A stretch of 64,000 nt of DNA from Streptomyces uncialis. Its GTDB lineage: Bacteria; Actinomycetota; Actinomycetes; Streptomycetales; Streptomycetaceae. The translations under genes and the position numbers were made by a program. The DNA lies in assembly GCF_036250755.1 (NCBI RefSeq), contig NZ_CP109583.1:5789501-5853500 (forward strand), given 5' to 3'. Below, in pieces: positions 44,552 through 54,984 of this stretch. The notes under the pieces are model-generated. The model was not told the origin of the DNA. It saw only the letters and a list, made by a program, of their open reading frames with translations, and did no database searches. How positions within the stretch are numbered: position 1 is the first letter of the stretch; each line of letters starts with the position of its first letter.

Positions 44552-46381
44552 TTACTCCGAGCAGACCGCCTTGTCCGCTTCGACCTTCTGGATGCCCTCC
44601 GGCGCCTTCGTCGGAGCGTTGACCGGTACCCCCGCGCTCTTGAAGTCCTTGCCGAGCGTCAGCACGATCGCGGGCAGGCCCTGCGCGTTCTCCTCGCTCT
44701 CGCCCGGCTTCATCGCGGACGCGGGCAGACCCATGACCTCCGCCAGCCTGCGGGCCTGATCGGCCTGGTCAGGGGCGTAGGCGAGCTGGGTCTTGGCGAC
44801 CTCGGCCGGTGCGTTGCCGAGCTGGGTGGACTTGAGCACGCCCTCATTGTTCTGGAGCCAGGTGAGAGTTTCCTGAGCGGATCCCGCGGGGGCGCCGCCG
44901 TTGTAGACGTTCACCCGGACCTCGGCGGGGTCGGACTTCGGCCCTTCGAGGAGTTTCGCCTGGGCGGCCTTCGCCTTCTTCGCGTCGGCCTTCTCCTGCT
45001 GCTTGACCTCGGTCAGCGACACATCGTCGCGGATCATCGCGAACAGCGGTTCGGCCTTGACGGGTTCGACGACGACGGTCGTCGGCACCTCCTCGGCCGG
45101 GTTGTCCTCGACGGGGAGCGTGGTGAAGGTGATGTTCTTCGGGTTCACCTTCTTCATCTCCAGCCCCACGTCCTTGAGCTTGTTGATGCTGCCGATCCCC
45201 GTGTCGACCTCCAGCGCCTTCGTCGCCGCCTCGGCGAGGTCGAGCATCTTGGTCGGGCTGGACAGCGTCGAGTCGGACTTCAGCTTGCGCATCAGCGAAC
45301 CGAGGAACTGCTGCTGCACCTGGATGCGGTCGAGGTCGCTGCGGTTGCCGAAGCTGTCGCGGGTGCGGACGAACGCGAGCGCCTGCTCGCCCTCGATGGT
45401 GTGCTTGCCCGCGGAGAGCTTCAGATGCGACTTGGGGTCGTCGATGTCCTTGGCGACACAGACCTCGACGCCGCCCACCGCGCTCGTCAGCGTCTTCACC
45501 GCGTCGAAGTCGGCCAGCATGAAGTGGTCGACCTGCACCCCGGTCAGCTCCGTGACCGTCCGCATCGCGCAGCCCGCGTCCCGGCCGCCCTGGCCGAGGC
45601 TGGTGTTGAAACGCACCTGGACCGAACCGGGGACCACCTTGGTGGAGCCGTCCGACTGCTTCGTCGGGCAGTCGGGGATGTCCGTGATGAGGTCCCGGGG
45701 GATGCTCATGACCGTCGCGTTCGAGCGGTCCTTGGACACATGCAGCAGCAAGGTCGTGTCGGCGTGACCGGCGCTGTTCTTGTCGCCGTAGCCGCCGTTC
45801 CCCTCACCGGTCCGCTTGTCGGTGCCGATCACCAGGATGTTCACGGCCTTGTCCTTGCTGAACCCCTTGGCGCCCGCGCTGCCGACATCGGTGGTCTTGA
45901 TGTTGCTGTTCAGATGCTCCAGATACAGATACGCGGAGGTGCCCGCGCCGACCAGGACCACGGCGAGCGCGCCACTGCCCCAGATCAGCACCCGCTTGCC
46001 CCGGGACTTCTTCGGCGGCCTCTTGCGCGCCGCCTTGCCCCGGCGGCGGTCCGGCGGCTCCGGCGGCGCGGCCCGGCGCCTGCGCTGACCGGGAAGATCA
46101 CGGGTGCCGGACTCGTCACGGGACGGCGCGGAGGAACGGGAGCGGGACCCCGGCTGCCCGGGGCGCTCGCCCCTGGACGCACGGCGGCCCGCGGGGTCGG
46201 AGGGCTGCCGGGGCCCGGGCGCGCGTGCGGCCCCCGGCCGGGGAGCCCGACGCGGGGTCGGCACACTCGACTGCTCCGGGGAACTGTCGAGCCGAAGCTC
46301 GTAGTCACCGGTCTCTGGATTCAGTACCCACTGGTCTGCGGGGTCGATGTCGTCCCCCCGCCCATGGCCTTGCGCGTCCAC
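44552..46381 (-). CDS. LCP family cell-wall glycopolymer ligase 4 with LytR_C domain
   Basis: 609 aa from a GTG at 46381 (VDAQGHGRGDDIDPADQWVL), which matches the conserved N-terminus of this subgroup and has ggagga 12 nt upstream. A cytoplasmic head with a WVLNPETGDYELRLD motif (residues 17-31) precedes a basic tract and TM helix (IWGSGALAVVLVGAGTSAYL). LCP motifs: VNILVIGTDKRTGEGNGGYG, HADTTLLLHVSKDRSNATVM, SIPRDLITDIPDC, VRFNTSLGQGGRDAGCAMRT, IEGEQALAFVRTRDSFGNRS. LytR_C is at the end. Only 70 nt separate it from LCP 3, same strand, so they may form one unit. Confidence 0.94.
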   Translation of the reverse strand: MDAQGHGRGDDIDPADQWVLNPETGDYELRLDSSPEQSSVPTPRRAPRPGAARAPGPRQPSDPAGRRASRGERPGQPGSRSRSSAPSRDESGTRDLPGQRRRRAAPPEPPDRRRGKAARKRPPKKSRGKRVLIWGSGALAVVLVGAGTSAYLYLEHLNSNIKTTDVGSAGAKGFSKDKAVNILVIGTDKRTGEGNGGYGDKNSAGHADTTLLLHVSKDRSNATVMSIPRDLITDIPDCPTKQSDGSTKVVPGSVQVRFNTSLGQGGRDAGCAMRTVTELTGVQVDHFMLADFDAVKTLTSAVGGVEVCVAKDIDDPKSHLKLSAGKHTIEGEQALAFVRTRDSFGNRSDLDRIQVQQQFLGSLMRKLKSDSTLSSPTKMLDLAEAATKALEVDTGIGSINKLKDVGLEMKKVNPKNITFTTLPVEDNPAEEVPTTVVVEPVKAEPLFAMIRDDVSLTEVKQQEKADAKKAKAAQAKLLEGPKSDPAEVRVNVYNGGAPAGSAQETLTWLQNNEGVLKSTQLGNAPAEVAKTQLAYAPDQADQARRLAEVMGLPASAMKPGESEENAQGLPAIVLTLGKDFKSAGVPVNAPTKAPEGIQKVEADKAVCSE

Positions 46382-46963
46382 GGTTGTATGCGTCCTCCGT
46401 AAGGGCCCAGCGCAGCGCCTTCCCCCCTCGAAGGCACGCAGTGGATCAGTCACTCAGTGCACGACCATGCGACGGCCGCCCGCACCGGGATCGCTCACAC
46501 TATCCGCCCAGTTGGGCGCACAGCGAGGACGGTGACACATTCCACGTCCATACAACCGGGCAATATGGAGCATTTCTTCGGCCGTTGATCCGGTTCCCGC
46601 ATGTGTGTTTGCTCCCAGGCTGTCCGGATGTGGCCGTGGCACACTCGCGCTCGCGCGACGGCTGGGACATCTGGGACGGGCGGCGCCACGGGTCGGCCGG
46701 GCCCGGCCCCGGACCCGGCCGGCCCCTGAGATCCACCCCGCCGCACCCGTCGGCACTCAGTGCCGTGACCGGCGGGTCGTGGCGGTACGGGACGTGGCCG
46801 GTGGGGCGGTGGCGGTCGCGGTGGTGCTGGACGGTACGGGGTCGGCGTGGTCGCGGCGCTACCGGACGGGGCGGCCGGTCGTGGCGGGTCGTGGATGTGC
46901 GTGGTCGGGGTGCGGCGCTGCCGGAGGGGCGTGGCGGGTCGTCGTGGTCCGGGCGGTACGGGG
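46382..46963. other. 582-bp region with no supported gene
   Basis: The first 120 bp must contain the LCP4 promoter. From about 46740 to 46960 the top strand is unusually G-rich with short ggtcgtgg/ggcggtacggg repeats; no frame there has a start with a ribosome binding site or recognisable protein. I see no RNA gene. Confidence 0.5.
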
Positions 46964-47719
46964 TCAGCGGGCCGTGGCCGTCACATGTTCGGTCTCGACG
47001 CGTTTCGCCAGCGCGTCGTCGTCGAGATCCCCGGAGTTGCGGCACAGCACCACGGAACCCCCGGCGGCCAGCGGCCCGTACAGTCCCGCCGCGAGCCCGT
47101 CCCAGGTGTCGTACCCGAGCAGCGACATCACCCGGGCGCCGGGGCCGACGATCCCGAGCCGCTCCGCGTCCGCCACCGCCCGCGCCACGACCTCCGCGCC
47201 GGAGTACTCCGCTCCCGCCACGATCAGCGCCGCCTCGTGCGGGTCGACCGGGGCGAAGGGGGCGAACCGGTCCCCCTGTGAGGGCACCTCGACCGCGTAG
47301 TCGGCGAACCCCTCGGGGGCCACCGGGAATCTGCCGCCCAGCGGGCGCAGCGCCAGCGCCACCCGTTCGCCGCCGCACGCGCGGGCCGCGTCCAGCGCGT
47401 CCGGACCGGCCACCACGGCGTCGGCGCGGCCCGCCGCGCCGCCGACATCGGCGACCGCTCCCACGGACGAGCAGGCCAGCAGCCATACCGCGGTCTGCCA
47501 GTGGGCGGGCAGCAGCAGCGCGACCCGGTCGCCGGGCTCCACGTTCAGCTCGCCCTGGAGCAGGTTCGCGGTCTTGGCCACCCAATTGGCGAAGGTGGCC
47601 ACCGACAATTCGACCCGTTCCCCGGTCGCGTCGTCGTAGAAGGTCACCAGCGGTCGGGACGGGTCCGCGGCAAGCGCGGATCGCAGCAGGTCGGCGGGGG
47701 TGCGATCGGAGGCGTTCAC
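46964..47719 (-). CDS. TIGR03089-family protein (half-length AMP-binding-like)
   Basis: 251 aa from a GTG at 47719. It resembles the N-terminal part of adenylate-forming enzymes: RPLVTFYDDATGERVELSVA, FANWVAKTANLLQGELNVEP, GDRVALLLPAHWQTAVWLLA. The P-loop, the YGTTE-type motif and the C-terminal lid are missing. The end (GLYGPLAAGGSVVLCRNSGD) corresponds to the middle of the big domain. Actinobacterial proteins of this length form family TIGR03089, so it is a natural short form and unlikely to be an active ligase. Function unknown; divergent from the amidase gene. Confidence 0.85.
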   Translation of the reverse strand: MNASDRTPADLLRSALAADPSRPLVTFYDDATGERVELSVATFANWVAKTANLLQGELNVEPGDRVALLLPAHWQTAVWLLACSSVGAVADVGGAAGRADAVVAGPDALDAARACGGERVALALRPLGGRFPVAPEGFADYAVEVPSQGDRFAPFAPVDPHEAALIVAGAEYSGAEVVARAVADAERLGIVGPGARVMSLLGYDTWDGLAAGLYGPLAAGGSVVLCRNSGDLDDDALAKRVETEHVTATAR

Positions 47720-47870
47720 GCGCGACAGGCTACGCGCCCCGGAGGGGGGACGCGCCCGCCCGGGGGAGCGGCCACAGGTCCGGGCGGGGGAACGGGCCGA
47801 CCCGCGCGGGTGGACAAGCGGTCGCGGGCAGACGGTTCGTCAGTTCTCCGATGGACAGATAAGAGTGCTT

Positions 47871-49274
47871 ATGTCAAAGATGAGGCGTATGCGTGGATTC
47901 CTAGCTTCCTCGGTCGGCGTCACCTGCGCGATCGCACTGGCCCTCCCGCTCGCCCTGCCCGCCGCGGCGCGGTCCGCGCCGCACCCGGACCCCGCCCCAC
48001 CGGACACCCCCGCCGCCCCCGCCGCACCGGCCCGTCCCGCGACCCCGGCCCGCCCTGCCGCCCCTTCTCCTCCCGTACCGCCGGGCGGCACCCAGTCCCT
48101 CGCGCTCGCTCCCCGCCCCGCCGACCGGGTGCGGCCGCCCGGCACCCCGGAGCAGGGTCTCGCCCCGCGCGGTGTCCGCCCCTTCTCCCTGGTCGGCGTG
48201 GTCTGGGAGGACGCCGCGGCGCAACTCGACGGCCGGGTGCAGGTCCGTACCCGCGCCACCGGCACCGCCGACTGGTCCGGCTGGCAGGACCTCGACGTCC
48301 ACCAGGGCGACCACGGCGCCGACCCCGGTTCCGACGAGGCCCGTCCCGGCCGCGTCCGGGGCGCCACCGCCCCGCTGTGGGTCGGCGACTCGGACGGGGT
48401 GGAGGCCAGGGTCACCGGCCACCCGTCCGACGACCGCACCCACCCCGGCCATACGTCCCCCGGCCGCGACCGCGCCGCCGCGCTGCCCCGGGGCCTGCGC
48501 CTGGAACTGGTCGACCCGGGCCCCGAACCAGGGTCCGAGTCCGGGTCCGGCGGCGATTCCGAGTCCGACCCCGCGCCCCGGGCCGGTGCCGCATCCAGGG
48601 TCGGTGCCGCGCCCCGGGCCGTGGCCGCCGAGCCCCCCCGCGCCCGCGTGGCCGCCCCCGCCAAGCGCTACATCGGCCCCCGCCCCGGGATCGTCAGCCG
48701 GAAGAAATGGGGCGCCGACGAGGGCCTGCGGGACCGGGGCTTCGTGTACACCACGTCCGTCAAGGCGGCCTTCGTCCACCACAGCGCCACCGGCAACAAC
48801 TACCGCTGCTCCCAGTCGCCTTCGGTCATCCGCGGTATCTACCGCTACCACGTGCGGAGCAGCGGCTGGCGGGACCTCGGCTACAACTTCCTCATCGACA
48901 AGTGCGGCACCGTCTACGAAGGGCGGGCCGGGGGAGTGACCAAGGCGGTCCTCGGGGCCCACACCCTCGGCTTCAACGCGAAGACCATGGGCATCGCGGT
49001 GCTCGGCTCCTACGGACGGACCAAGGTGCCCTCCGCCGCCGTCAAGGCGATCGCCAAGCTCACGGCCTGGAAGCTGGGGCTGTACGGAGCCAATCCGAGG
49101 GGCAAGACATATCTGACGTCGGGCGGTGGCAATCTGTACCGAAAGGGAAAGAAGGTTCGGCTCCATGTGATCTCCGGGCACCGTGACGGCTTCAACACGG
49201 CGTGCCCGGGAGCCCGCCTCTACAGCAAGCTCGGCACCGCCCGCAGTACCTCGGCCCGACTGCAAGGACGCTGA
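47871..49274 (+). CDS. Secreted peptidoglycan-recognition / N-acetylmuramoyl-L-alanine amidase protein
   Basis: 467 aa from ATG 47871 (ATG 47880 also possible). Signal peptide MRGFLASSVGVTCAIALALP with LALPAAARSA cleavage region. A Pro/Ala linker follows, then a beta-rich module (VRPFSLVGVVWEDAAAQLDG, then STADWSGW-like WSGWQDLDV), then another low-complexity linker. The C-terminal PGRP/amidase_2 domain starts at about residue 275 (GIVSRKKWGADE). Zinc ligands: His in AAFVHHSATGNN, His in VISGHRDGFNTACPG with the Cys. GIAVLGSYG is the domain core. It cleaves the amide between MurNAc and the stem peptide outside the cell. Confidence 0.93.
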   Translation: MSKMRRMRGFLASSVGVTCAIALALPLALPAAARSAPHPDPAPPDTPAAPAAPARPATPARPAAPSPPVPPGGTQSLALAPRPADRVRPPGTPEQGLAPRGVRPFSLVGVVWEDAAAQLDGRVQVRTRATGTADWSGWQDLDVHQGDHGADPGSDEARPGRVRGATAPLWVGDSDGVEARVTGHPSDDRTHPGHTSPGRDRAAALPRGLRLELVDPGPEPGSESGSGGDSESDPAPRAGAASRVGAAPRAVAAEPPRARVAAPAKRYIGPRPGIVSRKKWGADEGLRDRGFVYTTSVKAAFVHHSATGNNYRCSQSPSVIRGIYRYHVRSSGWRDLGYNFLIDKCGTVYEGRAGGVTKAVLGAHTLGFNAKTMGIAVLGSYGRTKVPSAAVKAIAKLTAWKLGLYGANPRGKTYLTSGGGNLYRKGKKVRLHVISGHRDGFNTACPGARLYSKLGTARSTSARLQGR

Positions 49275-49383
49275 TCACGCAACCGTCAGGCCCCTGACCG
49301 CGTCTGCCGGGCGAGCGGTCCGCACACACCGGCCGGCCGGAGACGAGTCCGGCCGGCCCCGGCAGAAGGCAGGGACGAGACAG

Positions 49384-50466
49384 GTGACAGAAGCGATTCT
49401 CCTGGTCGGTGGCAAGGGCACCAGACTCCGTCCGCTCACGGTCAACACCCCCAAGCCGATGGTCCCCGCGGCCGGGGTGCCGTTCCTGACCCACCAGCTG
49501 GCCAGGGCGAGGGCCGCGGGCATCGACCACATCGTGCTCGCCACGTCCTACCTCGCGGAGGTCTTCGAGCCGTACTTCGGCGACGGCTCCGCGCTGGGGC
49601 TGCGGCTGGAGTACGTCACCGAACGCGAGCCGCTCGGCACCGGCGGGGCCATCCGCAACGCCGCCTCCCGGCTGGCCGCCGGGCCCGACGACCCGGTCGT
49701 CGTCTTCAACGGCGACATCCTCACCGGGCTCGACATCCGCGCGCTGATCGCCGCGCACGGGACGAGCGGCGCGGACATCTCCCTGCACCTCACGAAGGTC
49801 GCGGACCCGCGGGCGTACGGGCTCGTGCCCACGGACCCGACGGGCCGGGTGACCGCGTTCCTGGAGAAGCCGCAGACCCCCGAGGAGATCGTCACCGACC
49901 AGATCAACGCGGGGGCGTACGTCTTCCGCCGGTCGGTCGTCGACACCATCCCGGCCGGGCGCCCGGTCTCCGTGGAGCGCGAGACGTTTCCCGGCCTGCT
50001 GTCGTCCGGCGCCCATCTCCAGGGCATGGTCGACTCGACGTACTGGCTGGACCTCGGCACCCCGGCGGCGTTCGTACGGGGTTCCGCGGACCTGGTCCTC
50101 GGGCGGGTGCCGTCCCCGGCGGTGCCCGGCCGCTGCGGGGACCGGCTGGTGCTGCCCACGGCGCAGGTCGCGTCGGACGCGAAGCTGAGCGGCGGGACGG
50201 TGATCGGGCACGGGGCGCGGGTGGGCGCGGGGGCGCGGATCACCGGCAGTACGGTGCTGTCCGGGGCGGTCATCGCGCCGGGGACGGTGATCACCGACTC
50301 GATGATCGGGGCGCGGGCGCGGATCGGGGCGCGGACGACGCTGCGGGACACGGTGGTGGGGGACGACGCGCGGGTCGGGGCCGACAACGAGTTGCGGGAC
50401 GGGGCCCGGGTCTGGTGCGGCGCGGCGCTCCCGGCGGGCGCCCTCCGCTTCTCCCCTGACCGGTAG
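49384..50466 (+). CDS. Sugar-1-phosphate nucleotidyltransferase (mannose-1-phosphate guanylyltransferase-like)
   Basis: 360 aa from GTG 49384; a longer upstream frame overlaps the amidase end and is not conserved. The nucleotidyltransferase signature GGKGTRLRPLTVNTPKPMVP starts at residue 8. LGTGGAIRNAASRL, VVFNGDILTGLDIRALI and the EKP in VTAFLEKPQTPEEIVTDQIN follow, and WLDLGTPAAFVRG completes the sugar site. The C-terminal 110 residues are hexapeptide-like left-handed beta-helix repeats (GGTVIGHGARVGAGARITGS). The product most likely is GDP-mannose, feeding wall and glycoprotein mannosylation and, in context, LCP substrates. The exact sugar is inferred. Confidence 0.9.
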   Translation: MTEAILLVGGKGTRLRPLTVNTPKPMVPAAGVPFLTHQLARARAAGIDHIVLATSYLAEVFEPYFGDGSALGLRLEYVTEREPLGTGGAIRNAASRLAAGPDDPVVVFNGDILTGLDIRALIAAHGTSGADISLHLTKVADPRAYGLVPTDPTGRVTAFLEKPQTPEEIVTDQINAGAYVFRRSVVDTIPAGRPVSVERETFPGLLSSGAHLQGMVDSTYWLDLGTPAAFVRGSADLVLGRVPSPAVPGRCGDRLVLPTAQVASDAKLSGGTVIGHGARVGAGARITGSTVLSGAVIAPGTVITDSMIGARARIGARTTLRDTVVGDDARVGADNELRDGARVWCGAALPAGALRFSPDR

Positions 50467-50469
50467 CCC

Positions 50470-51488
50470 GTAGCGGTTGCCGCTTGCTGTCGCTCCTCGG
50501 GTGCGGGCCTGTCCTCGGTCTGTCCGGGTGGGCGTACTTGTCCCTGTGCGGGTCGCTCGGTGGGTGCGCAGTTCCCCGCGCCCCTGGGTTTCCTGTGCTG
50601 GGCGTACTTCGTTCCTGTGCCGTCGTTCGTGGGGTGCGCAGTTCCCCGCGCCCCTTTGGGGCGCGTTCTGCCGTCTTTCGGGTCGGTGCCGGTCGGGATT
50701 CTCCGTCCTCGATCCGACACGCTCGGTACGACGTCCAGCACAGCCACTGAAGCATCGGAGTCTGCGAGCAGAGATTCCCGCCCACCCCCTCCCGCAGCCA
50801 TGCGACTGCACGAGGAGGAGGCTGAGACGCCCCCAAAGGGGCGCGGGGAACTGCGCAAAAGACGAGGGCAGACCCGCACCCGAAGAGCGACCGCAATGGG
50901 GCACCCCCCAGGGGCGCGGGGAACTGCGCACCCCCGGACGTACCCGCACAGGAAGCAGGTACGTCCAGGTGTGGAACCCCAGAAGCGCCAGCGAAGGCGA
51001 CCCGCGGGGAACTGCGCGAGCAACCAAGGACCACCCGCACCCGAACGGGAACCGCAAGGGGCGCAACCTAAGGGGCGCGGGGAACTGCGCGAAAACGAGG
51101 ACGGCCCCGCCCCCGAAGAACAACCGCAATGGGGCAGCATCCAGGGGCGCGAGGAACTGCGCACCCCCGTCCGACCGGCACAGCAACAGGTACGTCCAGG
51201 TATGGAACCTCAGGGGCGCGGGGAACTGCGCGAGCAACTAAGGACCACCCGCACCCGAACGGGAACCGCAAGGGGCGCGACCTAAGGGGCGCGGGGAACT
51301 GCGCAAAACGAGGACGGCCCCGCACCCGACGGACAACGGACCCGGGGGCAGCATCCAGGGGCGCGGGGAACTGCGCACCCCCGGACGTACCCGCACGGGA
51401 ACAAGTACGTCCAGGTGTGGAACCCCAGAAGCGCCAGCGAAGGCGACCCGCACAGGAAACCTCGGAAGCGCAAGCGAAGGCGACCCGC
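50470..51488. repeat. Dispersed intergenic repeat element, copy 4
   Basis: Right end at 51466-51488 is an exact copy of the 23-bp consensus complement, with a variant just before it (about 51428-51452). The left end is degenerate. The left half has gcgcagttccccgcgcccc at 50566-50584 and 50636-50654. The core lies at about 50670-50815 (same orientation as copies 1, 2 and 5). The right half has at least seven ggggcgcggggaactgcgc-type motifs separated by accgcaa-type spacers similar to the 138-bp unit of copy 2. It fills the gap between the convergent nucleotidyltransferase and glycosylase genes. Confidence 0.9.
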
Positions 51489-51501
51489 CGGACCGGAGGG
51501 G

Positions 51502-52533
51502 TCAGAGGAGGCCGATGTCGGTGCGGGGCATCTTCGGGTGGCGCCGGGCCGGGGCCACCCCGGACAGCAGGATCAGCCGACAGGCCCTGTGCCGCTGCCC
51601 GGCGTAAGGCGCCAACAGCTCCAGCATGCCGTCGTCGTCCACGTCCCGGTCCCCCGCGAGGGCGTACCCCACGACCCCGGGAAGGTGCAGGTCCCCGACC
51701 GTCACACAGTCCGCCGCCCCATGACTGCGCTGCACGACCTCCGCCGAGGTCCAGGGCCCGACGCCCGCGACGAGCTCCAGCCGGGCCCGCGCGGCCTCGG
51801 GCGCCAGCCCGGTGGCCTGCTCCAGCCGCCCGGCCACCCGCACGGCCCGCAGCACGGTCGCGGCCCGCTTGTCGTCGACCCCGGCGCGGTGCCACTCCCA
51901 GGACGGCACCAGTACCCAGTCCCGCGCGCGGGGCATCACATGCAGCGACGGCACCCGCCGCCCGTCCGCCGCGGGCCCGGGCGCGACCTCCCCGAACCTG
52001 CGGACCAGCCGCCGCCACGCCCGGTACGCCTCGTCGGCGGTGACCTTCTGCTCCAGCACGGACGGGATCAGCGACTCCATGACCAGCCCGGTCCGGGTCA
52101 GCCGCAGTCCGGGCCGCCGCCGCCAGGTGTGCGCGACGACCCGGTGCCGGGGCACGAACTCGTCGGGCCGGTCCGCCCCGCCCAGCAGCTCCGGCAGCCG
52201 GTCCAGCAGCCACTCACCGCCGGGCCCCCACGCGATGCCCTCGACGTCCCCGCCCCGCGAGGCCACCCGCAGGGTGCCCGGCCCGGCGGGCGTCCGGCAG
52301 GCCCGCCACACGGACCCGTCGGGCATCGCGCGGAACGTGGGGTCACCGGGCCCGCGCCGCAGCGGCCCGAGCACGAGTCCCGGATCGACCGGTCCGGGCG
52401 GCGCCCACACCCGGGTACGTCCCGTGTCGTCCGCGTTCCGGCGGGGGCCCGACCCGGCGACGGGAGCGGGTACGCCGAGCTGCCCGCCGCGCACGGTCGT
52501 GCGCGTCGGTCGCGGTGCGTACCGTCCAGCCAT
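51502..52533 (-). CDS. DNA-3-methyladenine glycosylase II (AlkA-like, HhH-GPD)
   Basis: 343 aa from ATG 52533. The first 130 residues are an AlkA-type N-terminal domain. The helix-hairpin-helix domain holds ESLIPSVLEQKVTADEAYRA, then LVAGVGPWTSAEVVQRSHGA as the hairpin, and DCVTVGDLHLPGVVGYAL with the catalytic Asp. It removes alkylated purines in base-excision repair. The last 40 residues (LELLAPYAGQRHRACRLILL) complete the domain. The stop lies 13 nt from the end of repeat element 4. Confidence 0.9.
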   Translation of the reverse strand: MAGRYAPRPTRTTVRGGQLGVPAPVAGSGPRRNADDTGRTRVWAPPGPVDPGLVLGPLRRGPGDPTFRAMPDGSVWRACRTPAGPGTLRVASRGGDVEGIAWGPGGEWLLDRLPELLGGADRPDEFVPRHRVVAHTWRRRPGLRLTRTGLVMESLIPSVLEQKVTADEAYRAWRRLVRRFGEVAPGPAADGRRVPSLHVMPRARDWVLVPSWEWHRAGVDDKRAATVLRAVRVAGRLEQATGLAPEAARARLELVAGVGPWTSAEVVQRSHGAADCVTVGDLHLPGVVGYALAGDRDVDDDGMLELLAPYAGQRHRACRLILLSGVAPARRHPKMPRTDIGLL

Positions 52534-52620
52534 GGGGTCAGATCCGTATCCGGGGGTCAGGGGCCGCGGGCCGGCCGGGAGGGGCCCCGCGCGCGTGGGT
52601 ACGCCGCGGCGCCCGCCCCT

Positions 52621-53946
52621 TCACCGTACGTCGATGAACGCGTCGGCCTCCCGCGCGGGCCGTGGCCGGGGCTCCTCGGCGGGGTGCCCCACGGCGACCG
52701 CGCCCATGGGGTCCCAGTCGGCGGGCAGCCCGAGGACCTCCCGGACGACCTCGCGGCAGAACATCGTGGACGACACCCACGCGGAGCCCAGCCGCTCACC
52801 GGCCAGCGCGACGAGGAGGTTCTGCACCCCGGCGCCCATGGCGACGACGAACATCTCCCGCTCGGCCGCGTCCCGCCGGGCGTGCCCGTAGTGGTGCGCG
52901 CCGTCGGTCACCAGGCAGGGCACCACCAGATAGGGCGCGTTGCGCAGGACGTCGCCCCGGCGGACCCGTTTGGCGATGGACTCCTCCGGCTTGCCGTCCG
53001 CCCGCAGGTCCGCGATCCAGGCGTCCCGCATGGCGTCGAGCAGCGCGGTACGGGACGCGGCGCTCTCCAGCAGCACGAACCGCCAGGGCGTGGTGTGGTG
53101 CGGCGCGGGCGCGGTGACGGCGGCGGCGACCGCGCGGCGTACCGCTCCGGGGTCGACGGGCTCGTCGGTGAACGCGCGGATGGTGCGCCGCTGGGTGACG
53201 GCCTCGCGGACCGCCTCGGAGGTCCCCAGCCGGAACATGTCGTCGTACGCGGGACGGATCAGTTCCCGGGCGTCCGGTCCCGGACCGGTGCCGTCGGCGC
53301 CGGTCACGGTGTGCGGCAGCCCCCGCACCACGGCGACGGGCAGTCCCGCGGTCTTGCCCTTGACGAGGTCACCGGCGGCGGCGAGTTCGTCGGCGGTGGC
53401 GACGACGGTGGCGCTCAGCGGATTGCCGTGGCTGTCGGTGCCGCCCCGCAGATCGTCCAGCACATGGACGCCCGCCGCGCCGATGGCGATGTCGGTGAGG
53501 CCGTTGCGCCAGGGGCGCCCGGCGGTGTCGGTGACGAGGACGCCCACGGTGACCCCGAGGAGGTCCCGCAGCCCGTCCCGGACGGCCCGCGCGGACGCGT
53601 CGGAGTCCTCGGGCAGCAGCAGCACCGTCCCGGCGGGGGTGTTCGACGCGTCGACCCCGGCGGCGGCCATCACCAGGCCCTGCCGGTTCTCGACGATCCG
53701 CAGCGGGCCGCGGCGCGCGATCACGCGTACGGTCTCCGCGTCTATGGCGCTCTCGCGGTCGGCGGCGTCGAGCACCCGGCCCTCCGCCTTGGAGACGATC
53801 TTCGAGGTGACCAGGACGACATCGCCGTCGGCCAACGCGGGCTCGGCGGCGGCGATCAGCTTCGCCAGGTCGTCCCCGGCGGTCACCTCGCCGATCCCGG
53901 GCACCGCCCAGACCCGGAAGCCGTCCCGCGGCTGTGCGGTGCTCAC
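52621..53946 (-). CDS. fbiB: Coenzyme F420:L-glutamate ligase / FMN reductase, two-domain FbiB
   Basis: 441 aa from a GTG at 53946 that overlaps the fbiA stop by 4 nt. N-terminal CofE-like domain (1-245): [60 protein letters not shown]. It adds glutamates to F420-0 in a GTP-dependent reaction. C-terminal nitroreductase-like FMN domain (250-441): [60 protein letters not shown]. In actinobacteria this domain reduces dehydro-F420-0. Both domains are complete. Operon with fbiA. Confidence 0.96.
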   Translation of the reverse strand: MSTAQPRDGFRVWAVPGIGEVTAGDDLAKLIAAAEPALADGDVVLVTSKIVSKAEGRVLDAADRESAIDAETVRVIARRGPLRIVENRQGLVMAAAGVDASNTPAGTVLLLPEDSDASARAVRDGLRDLLGVTVGVLVTDTAGRPWRNGLTDIAIGAAGVHVLDDLRGGTDSHGNPLSATVVATADELAAAGDLVKGKTAGLPVAVVRGLPHTVTGADGTGPGPDARELIRPAYDDMFRLGTSEAVREAVTQRRTIRAFTDEPVDPGAVRRAVAAAVTAPAPHHTTPWRFVLLESAASRTALLDAMRDAWIADLRADGKPEESIAKRVRRGDVLRNAPYLVVPCLVTDGAHHYGHARRDAAEREMFVVAMGAGVQNLLVALAGERLGSAWVSSTMFCREVVREVLGLPADWDPMGAVAVGHPAEEPRPRPAREADAFIDVR

Positions 53947-54926
53947 GCGCGGACCTCTTCCGCCAGTGCCAGCGCCTCGCGCGCCATCCGCGCGGTGGCG
54001 TCGATGTCCGTCATCAGCAGGGGGACCGCGCGGCAGCGGATACCGGCGGCCTCCACGCGCGCGACGGAGCCCTCGTCCACGGTGTCGACCAGCCAGCCGT
54101 CCAGCAGGCCGGAGCCGTAGTGCTCCGCGACCGCCGCGGCGGTGGTCTCGACGCCGACAGCGGTCAGGACCTTGTCGGCCATCCCGCGCACGGGCGCGTC
54201 CCCGACGATGGGGGACAGGCCCACCACGGGGACGCCCGCGTCCGCGATGGCCTCGCGGATGCCGGGCACCGCGAGGATCGTGCCGATGCTGACGACCGGG
54301 TTCGACGGCGGGAACAGCACGACGTCGGCGCTCGCCAGCGCGTCGAGCACGCCCGGCGCGGGCTTGGCCCGGTCGGCGCCGACCGGGACGACGGCGTGCG
54401 CGTCCACGGAGGCGCGCAGCCGCACCCAGTACTCCTGGAAGTGGACCGCCTTGCGCTCACCCGCGCCGGGCTCGCCCTCGGGGACGGTGATCGCGACATG
54501 GGTCTCGATACGGTCGTCCGACATGGGGATGAGCCGTACCCCGGGCTGCCACCGCTCGCACAGGGCCTCGGTGACCGCGCTGAGCGGGTACCCCGCGGAC
54601 AGCATCTGCGTCCGCACGATGTGGGTGGCGAAGTCCCGGTCGCCGAGCCCGAACCAGCCGGGTCCCACGCCGTACGCCGCCAGCTCCTCCTTGACGTGGA
54701 ACGTCTCCTGCGAGCGCCCCCAGCCCTGCTCCTCGTCGATGCCGTCGCCCAGGGTGTACATCACCGTGTCGAGGTCGGGACAGACCTTCAGCCCGAAGAG
54801 GTGGATGTCGTCCCCGGTGTTGCCGATGACGGTGATGTCCGTGACCCCCGTGCCCTGTACGGCCTTCTTCAGACCGCGCAGGAACCGGGCTCCGCCGATA
54901 CCGCCTGCCAGAACCACAATGCGCAT
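53943..54926 (-). CDS. fbiA: 2-phospho-L-lactate / phosphoenolpyruvyl transferase of F420 synthesis (CofD/FbiA)
   Basis: 327 aa from ATG 54926. [20 protein letters not shown] is the canonical GGxGG start. [40 protein letters not shown] and [20 protein letters not shown] are metal and substrate motifs. [20 protein letters not shown] and [19 protein letters not shown] bind the activated lactyl/enolpyruvyl guanosine diphosphate. It transfers this group to Fo, giving (dehydro) F420-0, which FbiB then modifies. Confidence 0.97.
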   Translation of the reverse strand: MRIVVLAGGIGGARFLRGLKKAVQGTGVTDITVIGNTGDDIHLFGLKVCPDLDTVMYTLGDGIDEEQGWGRSQETFHVKEELAAYGVGPGWFGLGDRDFATHIVRTQMLSAGYPLSAVTEALCERWQPGVRLIPMSDDRIETHVAITVPEGEPGAGERKAVHFQEYWVRLRASVDAHAVVPVGADRAKPAPGVLDALASADVVLFPPSNPVVSIGTILAVPGIREAIADAGVPVVGLSPIVGDAPVRGMADKVLTAVGVETTAAAVAEHYGSGLLDGWLVDTVDEGSVARVEAAGIRCRAVPLLMTDIDATARMAREALALAEEVRA

Positions 54927-54984
54927 ACGGCCAAGTCTGTCAGGCGGGTACGACAACGCGGGGCCCGGCCGTGGGCGGCTCCGC

